A stretch of 64,000 nt of DNA from Heligmosomoides polygyrus polygyrus (taxonomy: Eukaryota > Nematoda > Chromadorea > Rhabditida > Heligmosomidae), in NCBI GenBank assembly GCA_947396885.1, contig OX377201.1, forward strand, positions 29,117,923-29,181,922, written 5' to 3'. Positions 44,219 through 54,308 of the stretch are shown in pieces. The number at the start of each line of letters is the position of its first letter. Position 1 is the stretch's first letter. A model generated the notes under the pieces. It was not told the origin of the DNA. It worked only from the letters and a program-made list of their open reading frames with translations, and did no database searches. Both the position numbers and the translations under genes were made by a program.

Positions 44219-45377
44219 TACAATACCGCTCGCGCCGCACGGTCAAAAGTGGGCGAAAAAGCGCCAACATAGCGTCGCAAAGCGTCGCACGCTCATAACT
44301 CCTCAATTTTACGTTTTTTGAATAAAGGTTGGTACCATTCGATTCGCCTATTCGAGATCTACACAAACGTATGTGAGACTTTACCGGAACACCCGTATTT
44401 TCGCCGTGGGCGGTCCAAAATTGGCTGGACGGGCGATTAGAGCAGCTTATTTCCCAGGATATGCGTGCTTTCAGAGTATCTCAAAGATGGCGTACGTCGA
44501 CAGTGCTCTGTCATGCCAGGGATTCCCTGAGAGTGCTTTGTGCACAATGCACACAGAACCTAACCTATCAATCGAGTGGGCGAGCGCATGTCCCCTGCGC
44601 TTCTATCTTCTCTTACTGGGAACTGCGACGTTTTCAAGATTATTTCGAGCCGTTTGGAGAATGTTATCAGGAATCACCCACCACCCCACTCAGGATTAAC
44701 TCCAATCTGTCCCAGCGAAACTTTGGTGTGCGCCGTGAACAATGCATAGAGAATCGAACCTTTCAATCGAGGGGGGGGGGGGGCGACCGCTCGCAAATTG
44801 CACGCGCCGGCGTCTTCGGAGCACAATAGCTCTGTCAAGTTGGAACCTTTCAGGTTGCAGCTTGTAGGTCTTGTAGGCAGTCGAACGTTCTGCTAGCACA
44901 CCAAAGCAGAATGGTTTAGCATAGGAGGGGCAATGTTATAGGGGTGCGAAGCTGCAGGTGAGGCTTGTGTGAAGCATTTTTTTCCGATTTCCGTGGACCA
45001 CTGCGAGAAGACGCCACAAGCTAACAGCCTCAAAATGCGTATGCGGACAGACCACTTAAGGTACTTTACGGCGACGGGCTCAGAACTTCTCAGCTGCCTA
45101 AATTGCTTTAGCCCCATCTCCCGTTTTAGGGCAGCGGACTTAGCGGTTGAAGTTGCCTGCCCTCTTACTCGCCCATATTTGGGTTTTCGACACTCCCAAT
45201 AACACCTTTCTGTTCTGCTTGAAGAGCGCTATCGAATTGTATCAATTTTGACCGATTTTTGGAAACATCGATTTTTCGGCAATATCCTATCGAGGACGTG
45301 GGCGCCCTAGGCCGAGCTGCGCGGATGATGACGTCATCGAAAACCGATATTTTCGAAATTGGCTATTCCAAACCAGA

Positions 45378-46457
45378 ACAAAAACACAACAACTATATTA
45401 ATGTTGGAACCACATATATAAATAGTGTTCTAGACAAAGTTAACTTGAACAAAATGTTTAATAAAAGCTATATACGTAGAGTGATAGAAAATAATTTTAA
45501 TAAAAAAGTTTTACCTTTTAGATGTGCATTTAAATCACAACCTTCTTTTTCCAAAAAAAAATGTTTAATTATAATACATTAATTAGAAATACAAGATTGT
45601 CAGAATTAAATTCAATCTTTAATAGTAAATGCTTATGTATCAAAGAAAAGTATAAAAAATTTGTTGACAAAACACATGAACACATTATCACAGGTAATTT
45701 AGAAATAATTTCAGATAAAGTTATTAAAAATTTAATTATGAAAGGCACGAAATTTGTCCCAAAACATAGTGTCTCAAAAGAAAACATACAATTCTGGTTT
45801 GAAGATGTTTTTTCTTTATTTTTAGACAAAATTAAAAATAAATATAAGTTAAAAGATTTTCACCTCAATTTAATAAAACAAAAACTCAATATTCTAATGA
45901 AAAAGATATGGAAATCTTTGCTATATCATATTACTGTGAAAAACAATAGATCTTTTAAAAAATTAAATACACATAATGTAGAATACCTAAATTTTTTAAA
46001 AGAAAATTTTGTTATATGCCCTATTGACAAAGCAAATAATAATTATAGTTTTATTTGTAATAAATTCTATTTAATCACTTTGGCGGAAGAAATGGGAATT
46101 GTTTCAGAAAATAGTAAGTTAAAAATTTCTAACTTTAATCAAACATATGAAATATATAACAAAGAAAACGAACTTGAAATTATCAACAGGCATAAAACCT
46201 TATGCTTAAATAATAAAATTAAGGTTGATGGAACAGAAAGAGTTCCATTGATATATTGTTTACCAAAACTACATAAAAATCCAGTCAAATTCAGATTTAT
46301 TACTGGAGCGTATAACAGCTCCTTAAAACCTCTTTCAAAAGAAATAACTATAGTTTTTACGTTCTTAAAACAGCATTTTGTTAAATATGTTAATATAATT
46401 ACATCAAGAAATAAAAATTTTATTGGTTATTGGTCTATTAATAACAAATATATCTGA
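45378..46457 (+). pseudogene. Penelope-like RT, N-terminal part (frameshifted)
   Basis: A short upstream frame (to 45582, ..FSKKK) meets the main frame 45561-46457 at a run of nine A (45553-45561), a probable slip. The 298-residue stretch is lysine- and asparagine-rich. Landmarks: ICPIDKANNNYSFICNKFY at about residues 152-170, and PLIYCLPKLHKNPVKFRFI at about 229-247, matching the PKLHK-type RT finger region, then SLKPLSKEI. The frame ends at a stop at 46457, and the next part continues in another frame, overlapping from 46423. Confidence 0.7.
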
Positions 46458-47415
46458 AAAAATCAGTAAAATTAATATCGAAAACTGTAGACTTTTTTCA
46501 GCAGATTTTACTAATATGTTTACTAGTCTTCCACATAATATTATATTAAAAAACATAAAAGAATTAATAAAAATATGTTTTCAAAATGCAGGTAAAAAAT
46601 ATATTGCATATAATGGACACAACAACATTTATTACACTAATAATAATACACTGAATAAATATAGATATTATACAGCCGAAGATTTAATGTTTTTTACTGA
46701 ATACTTACTCAAAAATAGTTTTACAATTTTTGCGGGCACAATTTATAAACAAATTGAAGGAGTACCTCAAGGAAGTAATTGCAGTCCATTACTTGCTGAT
46801 CTTACATTATCAATGTTTGAATATAAATTTTGTAAAAGGTTAGTAACACAAAATCGTTACATAAACATACATCCATTTAGATACGTGGATGATATTCTTA
46901 TAATTCACAATAAAAACAATCAATATATACAAGAACTACTTTGTGAAACATACGAAAATTTCCTTCAGTTTGAGACAACACATGAGTCAGATTACGACTG
47001 CAATTATCTCGATCTAAATATTAAAATTGTTAACAATAAAATAGTTACAAGATTATACAATAAAACAGACAATTTTAAATTTCATGTAATCAGATTTCCA
47101 CATTTCTATTCAAATATATCAATAAAAGTTAAAAAATCAATCATATTTACAGAAACATTGAGATTAATTAGATGTTGCACTGCTTTCAAGGATTTTGTTG
47201 AAAACCTTATTAAGTTGATAACTAGACTTATCAAAAGTGATTATCCAGTTGATATAATTATAAGAAATATAGTAAAATGTTTGAATAGAAATAAATATTT
47301 ATTACAAAATTATGATCAGGATAATATACTACATTTCATTCCTAATTTACTTAATTATAATATAAGATTTAAATACAAAAATAATAGTAATAACATTTTA
47401 TCTATAAATCAATAA
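46423..47415 (+). pseudogene. Penelope-like RT, catalytic part
   Basis: 330 residues. FSADFTNMFTSLP (about 25-37) carries the first catalytic aspartate, GVPQGSNCSPLLADL (113-127) follows, and FRYVDDILII (152-161) carries the other two. YLDLNIKIVNNKI and LYNKTDNFKFHVI make up the thumb region. All three catalytic positions are present. It ends NNILSINQ with no GIY-YIG domain. It needs a frame change from the preceding part, so the copy is probably inactive, unless the shifts are programmed or sequencing errors in A runs. Confidence 0.72.
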
Positions 47416-48029
47416 TGATATGTTTGTTAGAAATAACTTCAAAATGAGAGCAAAAACTACATTCTGGATGATAATGATAGGGGTGTGGATATAGTTGATA
47501 AACTTTAGCATAAACTTAGTAGGTTTCATTTTATCGGAACTTTCATTTCATCGACACCGTTTAGAGTGAGTGGTAAGTTGTAATTTAAAATTCACAGAAT
47601 TGCACATAAGATATTTTTATAAATAATATTTAAAATAAATAATTAATTAATAATAGAAAAGTTTTAAAAACAATTTCCAAAAAATAATATAAATAATTTT
47701 TAAAATTTTTCTATAAATATTTTTTTGAAAATAATAGCAATTTAAAAATATATATAAATTTAATTTAAATTTAAAAAAATATATATATATATATAAAATT
47801 TTAAAAATATATAAATAAATATGTAAATATGGTTATATATAGAGAAATAAAAGAAACGTTCATAAACATCTGTTTCATGTCAAGTGTAACGTATTTTACA
47901 GTTTTAAGACCTGTGTTTTAAGAAATGTGTTGTAATATTAAGCTAGGCATTATTAAGTTACCTGTTTTATTTTGTTCTGTTAATTTCGTGTTATAACATA
48001 GGTTGTTAATTTTGTCTTGATTTGTAAAA

Positions 48030-48200
48030 TTTAGTTGTTAGTACATAAGTTTAAACACATAAATAATATGCCACCTAATATTGTACTAACAACTAAATTA
48101 ATTAGTTACCTTCTTCACTGATGAGCCTCGGGGTAACTAATTATAAACATGTTTTGTATGAAGGTAGAGGCGAAACAAAACATGTTTAAATTGTTGTTAG
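48030..48200 (+). ncRNA. structured RNA with hammerhead ribozyme core
   Basis: 3' of the RT. The core CTGATGA (48118-48124) is flanked by CTTCA and GCCTC. The complements TGAAG (48159-48163) and GAGGC (48167-48171) follow downstream, then GAA plus A (48172-48175). A 12-bp helix AAACATGTTTTG / CAAAACATGTTT (48145-48156 / 48176-48187) forms stem III next to the cleavage triplet GTA (48156-48158). Two outer hairpins (TTAGTTACC / GGTAACTAA at 48102 / 48132, and TAGTTGTTAGTACA / TGTACTAACAACTA upstream) add structure. All conserved core bases fit, but the strand order is unusual. Confidence 0.65.
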
Positions 48201-48349
48201 ACGTCGATGTTTCGGGTGGTGTTGTTGTCCTTTGTCCAAAATTGTTGTGTCTTTGTATTCTATGTTATTGAAAAGTTATGAAAATAATTATTTTAATTAA
48301 AAAATAACAATAATATATTATTTATTTTAAGTAATTTAAAGCATAGATT

Positions 48350-49942
48350 CAAATCAGATTCGTTAAGCCTCAAGTGGCTGGTATCGAGGTTGTGAGCTGT
48401 CATAACGATGTTTTGTTGCGATCAAAACTTCTAGCGCCAGGCGGGACTCGAACCCGCACCTCCCTCTAACCGGGCGGGAATGCTCTACGCCATTACACCA
48501 CCGGCGCCGTTTGATCGAACGCAACATCCACACCTCGTGGGACCGATCAGCAGTCACCCGTATCCGGGATGACCTGGCCGCTGATATCAGCATGGAACCA
48601 GTCAAGCTGATGGTCTTGATAGAAACGATTCAAATCAGATTCGTTAAGCCTCAAGTGGCTGGTATCGAGGTTGTGAGCTGTCATAACGATGTTTTGTTGC
48701 GATCAAAACTTCTAGCGCCAGGCGGGACTCGAACCCGCACCTCCCTCTAACCGGGCGGGAATGCTCTACGCCATTACACCACCGGCGCCGTTTGATCGAA
48801 CGCAACATCCACACCTCGTGGGACCGATCAGCAGTCACCCGTATCCGGGATGACCTGGCCGCTGATATCAGCATGGAACCAGTCAAGCTGATGGTCTTGA
48901 TAGAAACGATTCAAATCAGATTCGTTAAGCCTCAAGTGGCTGGTATCGAGGTTGTGAGCTGTCATAACGATGTTTTGTTGCGATCAAAACTTCTAGCGCC
49001 AGGCGGGACTCGAACCCGCACCTCCCTCTAACCGGGCGGGAATGCTCTACGCCATTACACCACCGGCGCCGTTTGATCGAACGCAACATCCACACCTCGT
49101 GGGACCGATCAGCAGTCACCCGTATCCGGGATGACCTGGCCGCTGATATCAGCATGGAACCAGTCAAGCTGATGGTCTTGATAGAAACGATTCAAATCAG
49201 ATTCGTTAAGCCTCAAGTGGCTGGTATCGAGGTTGTGAGCTGTCATAACGATGTTTTGTTGCGATCAAAACTTCTAGCGCCAGGCGGGACTCGAACCCGC
49301 ACCTCCCTCTAACCGGGCGGGAATGCTCTACGCCATTACACCACCGGCGCCGTTTGATCGAACGCAACATCCACACCTCGTGGGACCGATCAGCAGTCAC
49401 CCGTATCCGGGATGACCTGGCCGCTGATATCAGCATGGAACCAGTCAAGCTGATGGTCTTGATAGAAACGATTCAAATCAGATTCGTTAAGCCTCAAGTG
49501 GCTGGTATCGAGGTTGTGAGCTGTCATAACGATGTTTTGTTGCGATCAAAACTTCTAGCGCCAGGCGGGACTCGAACCCGCACCTCCCTCTAACCGGGCG
49601 GGAATGCTCTACGCCATTACACCACCGGCGCCGTTTGATCGAACGCAACATCCACACCTCGTGGGACCGATCAGCAGTCACCCGTATCCGGGATGACCTG
49701 GCCGCTGATATCAGCATGGAACCAGTCAAGCTGATGGTCTTGATAGAAACGATTCAAATCAGATTCGTTAAGCCTCAAGTGGCTGGTATCGAGGTTGTGA
49801 GCTGTCATAACGATGTTTTGTTGCGATCAAAACTTCTAGCGCCAGGCGGGACTCGAACCCGCACCTCCCTCTAACCGGGCGGGAATGCTCTACGCCATTA
49901 CACCACCGGCGCCGTTTGATCGAACGCGCCGTTTGATCGAAA
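48350..49942 (-). repeat. 281-bp tandem array of tRNA-like units
   Basis: Five full units and a partial one, nearly identical, period 281 bp. Each has, on the minus strand, GGCGCCGGTGGTGTAATGGC (A box) and GCGGGTTCGAGTCCCGC (B box in a perfect T arm), and the acceptor stem pairs GCGCCGG with CTGGCGC. The anticodon arm cannot form a normal seven-base loop, so these are tRNA-derived repeats rather than ordinary tRNA genes. The whole array is bracketed by TTAAAGCATAGATT (48336-48349 and 49943-49956). The identical 79-80-residue frames on both strands are by-products. Confidence 0.85.
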
Positions 49943-51339
49943 TTAAAGCATAGATTTACACCAAATTCTATTATATATCGTTCTACTGCCTACAACACAC
50001 AAGTTGCAGCCGAAATGATTCGAACTCGACAGAGTTATTGTGCTCCGAACACGCCCACGCGTGCAATTTAGCGCAACAACGGCAGACGCTCTCCGCGCTG
50101 TTTCTCACCCAGATTACAGTTTTTCCCACTCTAAATGACACCATTCAATTCAGCATGAAAAGCTCTTTCGCATGGTATCAAGCATAGCCCAACTCGAAGA
50201 CATCGATTTTTCGATGACGTCATCGTCCTTCCGCCCGGCCTCGTCCTCGATGCTAAACAGTCAAAAAATTGATGATTCCAAAATCGGTCGAAATTGACAC
50301 CGTTCGATAGCGCTTTTCATGCTGAATGGAGCGGTGCCATTCCGAGTGTCGACGACTCAAATCTGGGCGAGTAGGAGCGCAAGAAACCCTAACCGCTAGG
50401 TTTCGCCGCTCTAAAACGGCAGCTGAGGCTATGCAGTTTGGGCAGCTGAAGAGCTACGAGCACGTCGTCGTAAAGTACCTTAAGCGCTCTGTTCGCGTAC
50501 GCATTTTAAGGCCGTTAGCTTGTGGCGTCTTCTCGCAGTGGTCCACGGAAATCGGAAAAAAATGCTTCACACAAGCCTCACCTGCATCTTCGCACCCCTA
50601 TAACATTGCCCCTCCTATGCTAAACCATTCTGCTTTGGTGTGCTAGCAGAACGTTCGACTGCCTACAAGACCTACAAGCTGCAACCTGAAAGGTTCCAAC
50701 TTGACAGAGCTATTGTGCTCCGAAGACGCCGGCGCGTGCAATTTGCGAGCGGTCGCCCCCCCCCCCCTCGATTGAAAGGTTCGATTCTCTATGCATTGTT
50801 CACGGTGCACACCAAAGTTTCGCTGGGACAGATTGGAGTTAATCCTGAGTGGGGTGTTGGGTGATTCCTGATAACATTCTCCAAACGGCTCGAAATAATC
50901 TTGAAAACGTCGCAGTTCCCAGTAAGAGAAGATAGAAGCGCAGGGGACATGCGCTCGCCCACTCGATTGATAGGTTAGGTTCTGTGTGCATTGTGCACGG
51001 CGCACTCTCGGGGCATTCCTGGCATGACAGAGCACTGGCGACGTACGCCATCTTCGAGATACTCCGAAAGCACGCATATCCTGGGAAATAAGCTGCTCTA
51101 ATCGCCCGTCCAGCCAATTTTAGACCACCCACGGCGAAAATACGGGTGTTCCGGTAAAGTTGTATACAAGTTTGTGTAGATCTCGAAGAGGCGAATCGAA
51201 TGGTACCAACCTTTATTCAAAAAACGTAAAACTGAAGGAGTTATGAGCGTGCGACGCTTTGCGACGCTATGTTGGCGTTTTTTCGCCCACTTTTGACCGT
51301 GCGGCGCGAGCGGTATTGTACGTTCAAGGACCCTACTTC

Positions 51340-51645
51340 TGAAGTCTGTAATGGTACGGGTTGGAATAACATCAAAATGCAAGACGGCACGTGTTTTCGC
51401 GGGTAGAAATGTCAAAGTCAACTCCGATGTCTCCCAGAACATTATTCTGAGGCCAAATGTGATTCATTCTGTGGGCTAAAAAACACTTTGCAGGACGAAG
51501 GTCTGTTCCACGGCAGAACGGGGTACCGTTAAAATAGTCTAAAGGCAGGCTGCTGAGAGAATGAAAGAACATCGACAACGAGTACCTGCAGCCTACACTT
51601 GAAGCAGTCAAATCACTAGAGGCCTGAATCCTTAAGCAGATCAAT
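51340..51645 (-). pseudogene. possible LINE C-terminal relic
   Basis: The minus strand reads DLRPAKCFLAHRMNHIWPQNNVL, resembling the xxFFxxRVVxxWNSLPxxVV end of CR1-like RTs. Too short and decayed for certainty. It lies just outside the right end of F4. Confidence 0.4.
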
Positions 51646-52200
51646 GCGAACAGCCTCTTGATCGATTAATCCAACATCGTTTTGTAGTGCATTAGTAAAG
51701 TTATTATCAGGGTATCTGATATCATTCCAATGTTATGCTAAAAAAATCAGTGGAACATACTTTCCAGCTTTTCCAGCATTTTCGATTGAGGTATTCGTTT
51801 TCCGTTCCAACTACTCTTGAAATCAGCGGTCCTGGACTACGATGTCGTATCTCGACCTCATTCTCTTTGTAGTTCCAGTAGCAAGCAAGTCTTCCGTTCA
51901 GGGGTTCTGCATCAGAGTTGGGCGGATAACGAAATTTCAGAGCTCGGATAACGGTTAACAGCTAATTTTGCCCAAAGGATGGGAAAGCGGAAAACGGACA
52001 ACGATCAAACAACAAAAAACGGTTTTTAAATTGCTCTAATTTCAACGCCAGATCACGAATTATGTGCACTGCAAATTTATAAGCCATTCCTAACGGTATT
52101 AATAGCGTTTTCAGAAAACAGTGTAGTCACGGCATTTGCGATGCTCTGCGAGATTTTCTGAGTGGAAATCATGAATTGGGCCTTCAACAGTCTTTATATT
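51646..52200. other. unassigned stretch
   Basis: No supported gene or repeat between the LINE relic and the SINE. Confidence 0.35.
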
Positions 52201-52204
52201 TAAT

Positions 52205-52500
52205 TAAAAAAGGATAAAGGACGGCGTTATTCAATCCTCTTTGGGATGTGCCACGCATTCTACTTCTACGGGATGTCGCGGAGGCGCGTTGAATGCGTAT
52301 TTGGCCATACAATAACTTGCGGTGGCCAGCCGATGTACAAGTCAGTGCTTTATCCTTCCCATAATTCACCGACCAATTCACCGGCCCCGGAGAGATGGAA
52401 GGCTTGGTTGGCCTGGGCGGGAAATCCGAACCGGGAACCTGCTATCGGGTGCAGACGACAGCCGGCGCCTCCTCAGGCTGTGCCGCACGCGCCCCGTCTT
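52205..52500 (-). mobile_element. tRNA-derived SINE, minus strand
   Basis: Complement of the family: CTGAGGAGGCGCCGGCTGTCG, then the B-box region (GGTTCCCGGTTCGGATTTCCC), CCGGTGAATTGG, CATCGGCTGGCCACCGCAAG, GAATGCGTGGCACATCCC and the tail CCTTTATCCTTTTTT. The A box is damaged. It lies immediately upstream of the CR1-like LINE. Frames 52246-52533 and 52184-52381 are by-products. Confidence 0.85.
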
Positions 52501-52565
52501 TCTATTTACATAAAATTACTCATGAAACTTTGAAATAAAACAATTGCTGCTCAACTGCTCAACTG

Positions 52566-52988
52566 TATTAGTGATATGATGTCATGTAATCAGCAATGCG
52601 TAATTTCAGGTGATTTCAATTTTCCAGAGATTAGTTGGAGAGGTGTCCCTAAGCTCAAATCCCCTAGTGCCATGGCGCAAGCTTTCTTTAATATGCGCGA
52701 AACTCATGCACTAACTCAAAAAGTGCATTCGAGCACATTAGGTGACAATACGCTTGATTTAGTATTATCGAATGACAAAAAACTTATACGGTCGCTAGTT
52801 ATTAATCCACCTTTGGGTTCAAGTGACCACTGTGTCCTAAAAATTTTAATTAACACTAAACCACCTTTTAGCCGAACTGTACCTAGGCGCGACTTTTCCA
52901 GGGAGAACTACTCTGACATATTAGGATATTTGAAAAATGTCGACCGTTATGACTCTCTCAACAGCGTGGAAACAGTAGATGAGAAATA
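52566..52988 (+). pseudogene. LINE endonuclease C-terminal part
   Basis: CVISGDFNFPEISWRG (GDFN motif) and GSSDHCVLKI (SDH motif) are the last two conserved blocks of the apurinic-type endonuclease. The frame ends artificially in the mariner insertion at ..VDEKY. The N-terminal third of the domain is missing. Confidence 0.8.
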
Positions 52989-53065
52989 TTAGGTTGTAAC
53001 GAAATAAATGGCACTGAACCACTGTAAACTTAAACAGTTAATATCTCGGCTTGTAGGCAAGTTTA

Positions 53066-54129
53066 TTATTCGAAATAAAAACCTTCTGATTCTACACATA
53101 TTTGCCAACGTGACACATGCTTTTTTAACCCAGTAGCATAAAAATCAGAAGTTCTGGAATTGACGAAATCTTCAAAGGCACTTTCGGCATCCTGTTGGTA
53201 TTTGAATATTTTCCCTACCAAGAAGTCACCAAGATGCTTGAAGAAATGGTAGCCTGTTGGGGAGAGGTCGGGAGAAAACGGAGGATGTGGTAGAGTTTCA
53301 ATGCTCGGCTCATTCAATTTCTGCAACGCCATTCGTGCTACATGGGGGCGAACATTGTCGTGCAGAAGGAGAACTCGCCTTCGGTTTACCAAGCCCGGCC
53401 GGATGTCCTTCAACTTTTTCATCATTTCTTCAATTTCAATGCAGTACTTCTCTGCCGTGATGGATTCACCGGGAGGGAGGAAGCTGTGGTGAATAACTTC
53501 CAGCGAACACCACCATGCTGTCACCATTACTTTCCTTTGTTGCAATTCCGGCTTCGCAAAAACCTTGCGGCTCTCATCGCTGTCCACCCACTGTACCGAT
53601 CGTCGCTTGTTGTCCATTTCTACAACAAGCGACGATCGGTACAGTGGGTGGACAGCGATCCATTTCTTGTCACAGGTTACGATGCGATCAAGGAATGGGT
53701 CCGCTTCGTTCCGTAGAAGCAGTGCGGACGAGATCTCATATCGTCGGTTTCTTTGCTCCTCAGACAGCTCGCACCCATCTTTCCAGCTTTTTGGTCTTTC
53801 CAATTTCCTTCAGATGCCGGGCAGCTGCGTTGTGACTGACGCCAAGAACCTTTGATATCTCCCTGGTACCTTTGTGTGGATCCTCCTCTACCACATCTCT
53901 CAACCACATCTCTGTCCTCATCAGCATCACTATGCCTCCCACGACCTTCATGTTCTTCCAAGCTCTCATCTCCATTCCGGAACTTCTGATACCAACGATA
54001 CGCCATCCGAATTGTGGAACATCCTTGACCGAATGCGGCGTTGATCTTCTCGTCCGCCTCCTTAGCTGTAGTGCCCAGCTTGAATTCATACAAGTAAATG
54101 CCTCGGATTACCCTTTTGTCCATCTGCAA
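53066..54129 (-). pseudogene. mariner transposase (DD34D), frameshifted
   Basis: N-terminal part 54129-53900 has a helix-turn-helix region (RGIYLYEFKLGTTAKEADEK and RMAYRWYQKFRNGDESLEEH). A shift leads to the second helix-turn-helix (ISKVLGVSHNAAARHLKEIG), and another shift to the catalytic half (53803-53066). The catalytic residues are all present: IVTCDKKWI, LLLHDNVRPHVA and PPFSPDLSPTGYHFFKHL. A perfect 38-bp inverted duplication sits just after the first aspartate and adds foreign residues (VHPLYRSSLVVEMD) in frame. Two frameshifts plus this insertion make it inactive. Confidence 0.9.
53576..53659. repeat. perfect 38-bp inverted duplication with 8-bp loop
   Basis: 53576-53613 is the exact complement of 53622-53659, separated by CCATTTCT. 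It lies within the mariner transposase, directly after the codons for the first catalytic aspartate block, and keeps the frame open. One arm encodes the normal NKRRSVQWVDSD; the other is its inverted copy. Confidence 0.95.
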
Positions 54130-54308
54130 AAAGTCAATAAAACTCTAAAGTTTTCCCACTTTTGCATAAAAAATTTGGTACTCACCGGTAGAGCAAAGTT
54201 TGCGCTTCTAAATGATATACCACATGTTACGGTTTGTTCTTGATCAAACGCGTAAAGACGCGCCAAAAAATGGCGCGAGCCAGTGCCATTCAATTCGTTA
54301 CAACCTAA

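Larger units (their letters stand above)
45378..48335 (+). mobile_element. Penelope-like retroelement, A+T-rich
   Basis: A block visibly far richer in A+T than its surroundings, with one RT coding region split by two frameshifts (45378-47415). A long 3' region follows with structured RNA motifs, including hammerhead ribozyme core sequences at 48102-48188. Hammerhead ribozymes are a known companion of Penelope-like elements. No GIY-YIG endonuclease is recognisable after the RT. It occupies the centre of foldback F4. Boundaries are taken from where the F4 arms stop matching. The RT lineage could be another group with PKLHK motifs; Penelope-like is the best fit with the ribozyme. Confidence 0.65.
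44219..51320. mobile_element. foldback element F4 with a retroelement inside
   Basis: Begins TACAATACCGCTCGCGCC at 44219; the complement ends at 51320. Arms 44219-45377 and 50185-51320 are inverted copies over about 1.1 kb, including ATGATGACGTCATCGAAAA near the inner edge and the GAACAATGCATAGAGAATCG module. The right inner side (49957-50185) repeats arm sequence directly. The interior holds an A+T-rich Penelope-like element (45378-48335) and a tRNA-like tandem array (48350-49942). F4 shares its ends with F1-F3. Frames in the arms (44373-44829, 50643-51132) are mirrored shadows. Confidence 0.8.
52989..54308 (-). mobile_element. mariner element with TA target duplication
   Basis: 1,320 bp. 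Terminal inverted repeats TTAGGTTGTAACGAA..ATGGCACTG at both ends, with TA at 52987-52988 and 54309-54310. Deleting the element plus one TA restores the LINE reading frame exactly across the junction (..DEKYELFIG..). The transposase lies on the minus strand, broken by frameshifts. Insertion into a still-open LINE frame shows it came after the LINE. Confidence 0.92.

Noticed and set aside
44373..44829. Pair of 108- and 122-residue frames in the F4 left arm
   Set aside because: The same peptides recur mirrored at 50643-51132 in the right arm, with stops differing; this is repeat sequence, not a gene pair.
48363..49874. Ten identical 79-80-residue frames on both strands that look like a repeated gene
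   Set aside because: They are the two strands of a tRNA-like 281-bp tandem repeat; frames on both strands are equally open.
48350..49942. A cluster of functional tRNA genes
   Set aside because: Acceptor and T arms pair well, but no normal anticodon arm with a seven-base loop can be drawn, so I call it tRNA-derived repeat.
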